Notes under the pieces: generated by a model
What the model saw: only the letters and a program-made list of their open reading frames with translations
Told to the model about the DNA's origin: nothing
Database searches by the model: none
Shown here: positions 60,357 through 64,000 of the stretch, one piece after another
How the letters are laid out: every line of letters starts with the position of its first letter
How positions within the stretch are numbered: position 1 is the stretch's first letter
Position numbers and translations under genes: made by a program
NCBI RefSeq assembly: GCF_025717515.1
Contig: NZ_JAJIRN010000003.1
Location: forward strand, 496,001 to 560,000
Reading direction: 5' to 3'
Source of the DNA: Roseateles oligotrophus
GTDB lineage: Bacteria; Pseudomonadota; Gammaproteobacteria; Burkholderiales; Burkholderiaceae_C
DNA: 64,000 nucleotides

Positions 60357-60788
60357 ATGGCTAAGAAAATTGTCGGCTTTATCAAGCTGCAAGTAGCGGC
60401 AGGCAAGGCGAATCCATCGCCGCCGGTCGGTCCCGCGCTGGGTCAGCGTGGCCTGAACATCATGGAATTCTGCAAGGCGTTCAACGCCCAGACGCAGGGT
60501 CATGAGCCAGGCATGAAGCTGCCGGTGGTGATTACCGCCTTCGCAGACAAGAGCTTCACTTTCGTGATCAAGTCGCCTCCAGCGACTGCCCTGATCAAGA
60601 AGTTGGCCAAGCTGGACAAGGGTTCGGCCAAGCCGCACCTGGAAAAGGTCGGCAAGCTGACCCGCGCCCAGTTGGAAGAGATCGCCAAGATCAAGACCAA
60701 GGACCTGACTGCAGCCGATTTGGATGCAGCAGTTCGTACGATTGCTGGTTCGGCTCGCTCGATGGGCGTGCTGGTTGAGGGAGTCTGA
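60357..60788 (+). CDS. rplK: 50S ribosomal protein L11
   Basis: A 143-residue L11 with the N-terminal [20 protein letters not shown] segment involved in the GTPase-associated region and a C-terminal 23S rRNA-binding domain ([24 protein letters not shown] end). Two bases from rplA, preceded by TTAGGAG. Confidence 0.98.
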   Translation: MAKKIVGFIKLQVAAGKANPSPPVGPALGQRGLNIMEFCKAFNAQTQGHEPGMKLPVVITAFADKSFTFVIKSPPATALIKKLAKLDKGSAKPHLEKVGKLTRAQLEEIAKIKTKDLTAADLDAAVRTIAGSARSMGVLVEGV

Positions 60789-60789
60789 T

Positions 60790-61497
60790 ATGGCCAAGCT
60801 TACAAAACGCCAAAAGGCGAATCTGGGCAAGGTCGAGACGACCAAGCTGTACTCGCTGACCGAAGCCTTGACCCTGGTCAAGAGTCTGGCCGTTGCCAAG
60901 TTCGACGAATCCATCGACGTGGCTGTTCAGCTGGGCGTGGACTCGAAGAAATCTGACCAAGTCGTTCGCGGCGCGGTCGTGATGCCACACGGCATCGGCA
61001 AGACCAAGCGCGTGGCCGTGTTCGCTCAAGGCGCCAAGGCTGAAGAAGCCAAGGCAGCCGGTGCAGACATCGTCGGCATGGAAGACTTGGCCGAGCGCAT
61101 CAAGGCTGGTGACATGCCTTTCGATGTGGTCATCGCCTCGCCAGACACGATGCGTATCGTCGGCACCTTGGGTCAGATCTTGGGCCCACGCGGCCTGATG
61201 CCTAACCCTAAGGTCGGCACCGTGACGCCCGACGTCGCGACCGCTGTCAAGAACGCCAAGGCTGGTCAGGTCCAGTTCCGCGTTGACAAGGGCGGCATCA
61301 TTCACGGCACTTTGGGTCGTCGTTCGTTCGACACCGATAAGCTGGAAGGCAACTTGCGTGCGCTGATCGAGGCTTTGAACAAGTCCAAGCCAGCCACCAG
61401 CAAGGGTGTTTACCTGCGCAAGGTCGCTGTGTCTTCCACCATGGGCGTTGGCGCCCGCGTGGATGTGGCCAGCATCAACGCTCAGGCTTCCGCCTAA
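60790..61497 (+). CDS. rplA: 50S ribosomal protein L1
   Basis: A 235-residue L1 starting [12 protein letters not shown] at ATG 60790. Motifs [20 protein letters not shown] and [17 protein letters not shown] are diagnostic. It binds the L1 stalk of 23S rRNA and in other bacteria represses its own operon. Confidence 0.98.
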   Translation: MAKLTKRQKANLGKVETTKLYSLTEALTLVKSLAVAKFDESIDVAVQLGVDSKKSDQVVRGAVVMPHGIGKTKRVAVFAQGAKAEEAKAAGADIVGMEDLAERIKAGDMPFDVVIASPDTMRIVGTLGQILGPRGLMPNPKVGTVTPDVATAVKNAKAGQVQFRVDKGGIIHGTLGRRSFDTDKLEGNLRALIEALNKSKPATSKGVYLRKVAVSSTMGVGARVDVASINAQASA

Positions 61498-61815
61498 AAA
61501 AGCGAACGAAATTGTGCGGCGCGAGTCTGGCGCTGTGCCGAAGAATTGGTGGGGCGAATTGGGCGCAAGCCTGGTTCGCGTCATCCAAGACCGCTGGTGC
61601 GAGTACCTTCGGGTACTTGCTTAATGGACAACGGAGCCGAGAGCCTTGATAGCTTGGAGCCTTGTTTGAAGCCAGCGCAGATGGCGGTCCCGCTGTAAAG
61701 GATTTGTCGCTCGACTCGTCAAGAGTGGTGCGATGGGTTTCTGGACAGAAGGTCGCTGAACCCGGGTGTGTCTGGAGCCGCAAGGCAAAGGGCACGTAAT
61801 TGTGAGGAGTAGACC
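61498..61815 (+). promoter_or_regulatory. rplJ leader region (L10 autoregulation type)
   Basis: The 318 bases between rplA and rplJ hold no gene but several hairpins. The clearest is GCGAGTACC (61599-61607) and GGTACTTGC (61612-61620) around a TTCG loop closed by C-G, an extra-stable tetraloop. In other bacteria L10 with L7/L12 binds such a leader to repress rplJL. A ribosome-binding site AGGAG precedes the TTG start. Confidence 0.6.
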
Positions 61816-62364
61816 TTGAGTCTCAATCGCAACGAGAAAGCAGCCGTCGTTACGGATGTGGCAGCCCAAGCGGCAAAGTCGCAGACCTTGGCGTTGGCCG
61901 AATACCGTGGCCTCACCGTTGATCACCTGAACAAGCTGCGCATCGAAGCGCGTGCTAAGGGTGTGTATCTTCACGTGCTGAAGAACACTCTGGCGCGTCG
62001 TGCCGTTGCCGGTACTCAGTTCGAGTGCATCGCGGAGAGCATGGTCGGTCCGCTGATCTATGGCTTTTCTGAAGACGCTGTCGCTGCCGCGAAGGTCATC
62101 GCTGACTTCGCTAAAACCAACGACAAACTGGTCATTAAAGGCGGCGCCTACGGTGGCAAGGCTCTGGATGTCAACGCCGTCAAGGCATTGGCTTCAGTCC
62201 CAAGCAAGGAAGTTTTGCTGGCCCAACTGTTGGGTCTGATGCAGTCGCCTGTGTCGCGTTTCGCACGCGTACTGGCTGCCGTGTCGGAGCAACGTGGTGC
62301 CGGCGCAGCTCCTGCTGCCGCCGAAGCTACGGAAGTTGCAGCAGAAGCTGCACCTGCCGCCTGA
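61816..62364 (+). CDS. rplJ: 50S ribosomal protein L10
   Basis: A 182-residue L10 that anchors L7/L12 to the stalk. The N-terminus [20 protein letters not shown] and the block [20 protein letters not shown] are typical; the C-terminal Ala/Glu-rich tail binds L7/L12 dimers. Translation starts at a TTG (61816), common for rplJ in this group, with GAGGAG upstream. Confidence 0.97.
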   Translation: MSLNRNEKAAVVTDVAAQAAKSQTLALAEYRGLTVDHLNKLRIEARAKGVYLHVLKNTLARRAVAGTQFECIAESMVGPLIYGFSEDAVAAAKVIADFAKTNDKLVIKGGAYGGKALDVNAVKALASVPSKEVLLAQLLGLMQSPVSRFARVLAAVSEQRGAGAAPAAAEATEVAAEAAPAA

Positions 62365-62410
62365 ACGATCTGCTGATAAAGCAACCATTAACTGAATCTA
62401 GGAGCCACAA

Positions 62411-62785
62411 ATGGCATTCGATAAAGACGCATTCATCTCCGCCCTGGACGCAATGACCGTTCTGGAACTCAATGACCTGGTCAAGGCCATTGAAGAAAAG
62501 TTTGGCGTGTCCGCTGCCGCTATGGCCGGCCCAGCTGCAGGTGGCGGTGCCGCTGCTGCTGTTGCTGAAGAGCAGACCGAGTTCAACGTGATCCTGACCG
62601 ATTGCGGCGCACAGAAGGTTTCCGTGATTAAGGCTGTTCGCGAAATCACTGGCCTGGGTCTGAAGGAAGCTAAAGACCTGGTCGACGGCGCTCCTAAGGC
62701 TGTCAAGGAAGGCGTGTCCAAGGCTGACGCTGAAGCTGCCAAGAAGAAGCTTGAAGACGCCGGCGCTAAGGTCGACGTCAAGTAA
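62411..62785 (+). CDS. rplL: 50S ribosomal protein L7/L12
   Basis: A 124-residue L7/L12 with an N-terminal dimerisation domain ([20 protein letters not shown]), an Ala-rich hinge and the C-terminal factor-binding domain (KTEFNVIL-like strand, [20 protein letters not shown]). Preceded by TAGGAG. Confidence 0.98.
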   Translation: MAFDKDAFISALDAMTVLELNDLVKAIEEKFGVSAAAMAGPAAGGGAAAAVAEEQTEFNVILTDCGAQKVSVIKAVREITGLGLKEAKDLVDGAPKAVKEGVSKADAEAAKKKLEDAGAKVDVK

Positions 62786-62795
62786 TTGGCATAAG

Positions 62796-62821
62796 TTGAA
62801 GTCGCCGCCTGGCGGCTTCAA
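62796..62821 (+). terminator. Hairpin after rplL
   Basis: TTGAAGTCGCC and GGCGGCTTCAA pair around GCCT with one G-T pair. There is no T-run, so it may be a processing or stability element rather than a terminator. Confidence 0.45.
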
Positions 62822-62915
62822 TCATGTCAAAAGGCCTCATTGCTTGGGTCTGCCCAGAGAGATGTTCCACCTGACGAGGGCTGGGAATAGATCAATTGGC
62901 AGTCACTTGCAGGGC

Positions 62916-62949
62916 TTAAAAGGGGTGGCCTGACGGCCTCCCCTTTTAA
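62916..62949 (+). terminator. Attenuator-like hairpin between rplL and rpoB
   Basis: TTAAAAGGGG-T-GGCC, loop TGAC, GGCC-T-CCCCTTTTAA: 14 paired bases with one T-T mismatch, ending in TTTTAA. A partial terminator at this position is well known in E. coli, where it lowers rpoBC relative to ribosomal genes. Confidence 0.75.
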
Positions 62950-63206
62950 CGTTTGAGGGTTATTACGGTTGAGATTAGTTGAAAGACTCGTGCGGTGTAT
63001 GATGCGCGGTTCTTTCAAGTGTTCTCTGATCCGACTGCAGAGAACCGGTTTGGTCGGGCTTTGGTGCAATGCCGAAGTTGTCCGCCAGCGGTTGGTAGTG
63101 GCCAATCACCAAGCGTCGAGCCGTCCGTTCGGGATGGAGTTCGAGAAGCCAGTCGCCGACGAAGCCCGTCCCACGGCCAGGGGTGGGCTCTCGACACGGA
63201 GTGTTT
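62950..63206 (+). promoter_or_regulatory. rpoB upstream region
   Basis: 257 bases between the attenuator-like hairpin and rpoB without a supported gene. It may contain an additional rpoB promoter or RNA processing sites; I cannot place one with confidence. Confidence 0.35.
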
Positions 63207-64000
63207 ATGGCGCAAGCAACCCCCTATAGCTTTACCGAGCGCAAGCGAATTCGCAAGAGCTTCGGCAAGCGTGAGAGCGTTCTCAACGTTCCTTATTTGC
63301 TCACCATGCAGAAAGAGGCTTATGTAGCCTTCCTGCAAAAGGATGTGCCCCCTGCCAAACGCAAGCCCGAGGGCCTGCAGGCAGCTTTCCTTTCCGCGTT
63401 CCCGATTGTTTCGCACAACGGTTTCGTGGAGATGAAATTCCTCGAATTCAACATCGCCAAACCGCCGTTCGACACTCGCGAGTGCCAGCAGCGTGGTTTG
63501 ACCTATGCGGCCGCCGTTCGTGCGCGTCTGCAGATGATCATCTATGACCGTGAGTCGCCCCAGGCGAAGACCGTCAAGGAGATCAAGGAGCAAGAGGTCT
63601 ATATGGGCGAAGTTCCGCTCATGACCGATTACGGCTCCTTCATCGTCAATGGCACCGAGCGTGTCATCGTCTCCCAGTTGCATCGCTCACCCGGCGTGTT
63701 CTTCGAGCACGACAAGGGCAAGACACATTCCAGCGGCAAGCTGCTGTTCTCGGCGCGAATCATTCCTTACCGCGGTTCGTGGTTGGACTTTGAATTCGAC
63801 GCCAAGGACATCTTGTTCTTCCGCGTTGACCGTCGCCGCAAGATGCCCGTCACGATTCTGCTGAAGGCCATTGGCCTGAACCCCGAGCAGATCCTGGCGC
63901 ATTTCTTTGTCTTCGACAATTTCCGTCTGATGGACGCCGGTGCACAAATGGAGTTTGTAGCCGACCGTCTGAAGGGCGAGGTTGCGCGATTCGACATCAC
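63207..64000 (+). CDS. rpoB: DNA-directed RNA polymerase beta subunit (partial)
   Basis: The first 264 codons of rpoB, cut by the window end. The start [20 protein letters not shown] at ATG 63207 is preceded by ACGGAG. Recognisable parts are the beta protrusion/lobe segments: [40 protein letters not shown] and [20 protein letters not shown]. No frameshift is seen up to the edge. Confidence 0.98.
   Translation, partial: MAQATPYSFTERKRIRKSFGKRESVLNVPYLLTMQKEAYVAFLQKDVPPAKRKPEGLQAAFLSAFPIVSHNGFVEMKFLEFNIAKPPFDTRECQQRGLTYAAAVRARLQMIIYDRESPQAKTVKEIKEQEVYMGEVPLMTDYGSFIVNGTERVIVSQLHRSPGVFFEHDKGKTHSSGKLLFSARIIPYRGSWLDFEFDAKDILFFRVDRRRKMPVTILLKAIGLNPEQILAHFFVFDNFRLMDAGAQMEFVADRLKGEVARFDI

Overview
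The window looks like a chromosomal segment of a high-GC betaproteobacterium in the order Burkholderiales, most likely in the Roseateles/Pelomonas/Leptothrix neighbourhood. Three things point there: the order tRNA-Tyr, tRNA-Gly, tRNA-Thr, tuf, tRNA-Trp, secE, nusG, rplK, rplA, rplJ, rplL, rpoB; a DUF3348/DUF802/OmpA/DUF2894 gene set that I associate with Burkholderiales; and TonB receptors of the Xanthomonas/Caulobacter type linked to a flavin-dependent halogenase. The taxonomic placement is inference; no 16S gene is present.

Layout. 1-3664: an exported repeat protein, a MOSC protein and the pseudouridine catabolic pair psuK-psuG, preceded by a nested palindrome that fills the intergenic gap. 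3719-11217: a nine-gene, minus-strand, envelope-directed operon. In transcription order it has five small exported proteins sharing a leader-like motif, a C39 cysteine peptidase, two outer-membrane beta-barrels and a DUF2059 protein. An AraC-type regulator lies just upstream. 12819-24197: mixed single genes (LRR-protein kinase, MalT/LuxR-type ATPase regulator, DTW-domain tRNA enzyme, SGNH hydrolase, TruD, DUF4148 protein, LysR regulator, MFS permease) separated by gene-poor stretches with degenerate repeats.

24611-28794: four translationally coupled genes whose middle two look like a MotA/ZorA-type and a MotB/ZorB-type stator pair, the ZorA-like one with a tail of almost 600 residues. 28797-36113: phosphoglycolate phosphatase, a chalcone-isomerase-like protein and the trp operon trpE-trpG-ltaE-trpD-trpC followed by uracil-DNA glycosylase. 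A threonine aldolase gene sits between trpG and trpD. 36114-37625: a TPR/GAF-like protein.

37860-56608: an amino-sugar utilisation locus. The plus-strand run is nagK-nagR-nagA-nagB-II-nagZ-AmpG-like permease-GH16-nagX-like acyltransferase-two paralogous cupin-like proteins. Facing it on the minus strand are a tryptophan-halogenase-like flavoprotein and two large TonB-dependent receptors with near-identical promoter regions. The likely logic is uptake of GlcNAc-containing oligomers through the receptors, passage of the inner membrane by the permease, cleavage by cytoplasmic NagZ, phosphorylation by NagK, deacetylation by NagA and deamination by NagB-II, under GntR-type NagR. The halogenase and cupin-like proteins are of unknown role.

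57223-64000: tRNA and translation/transcription genes ending in a truncated rpoB. The two most promising poorly described systems are the C39-peptidase/leader-motif operon and the ZorAB-like motor operon.
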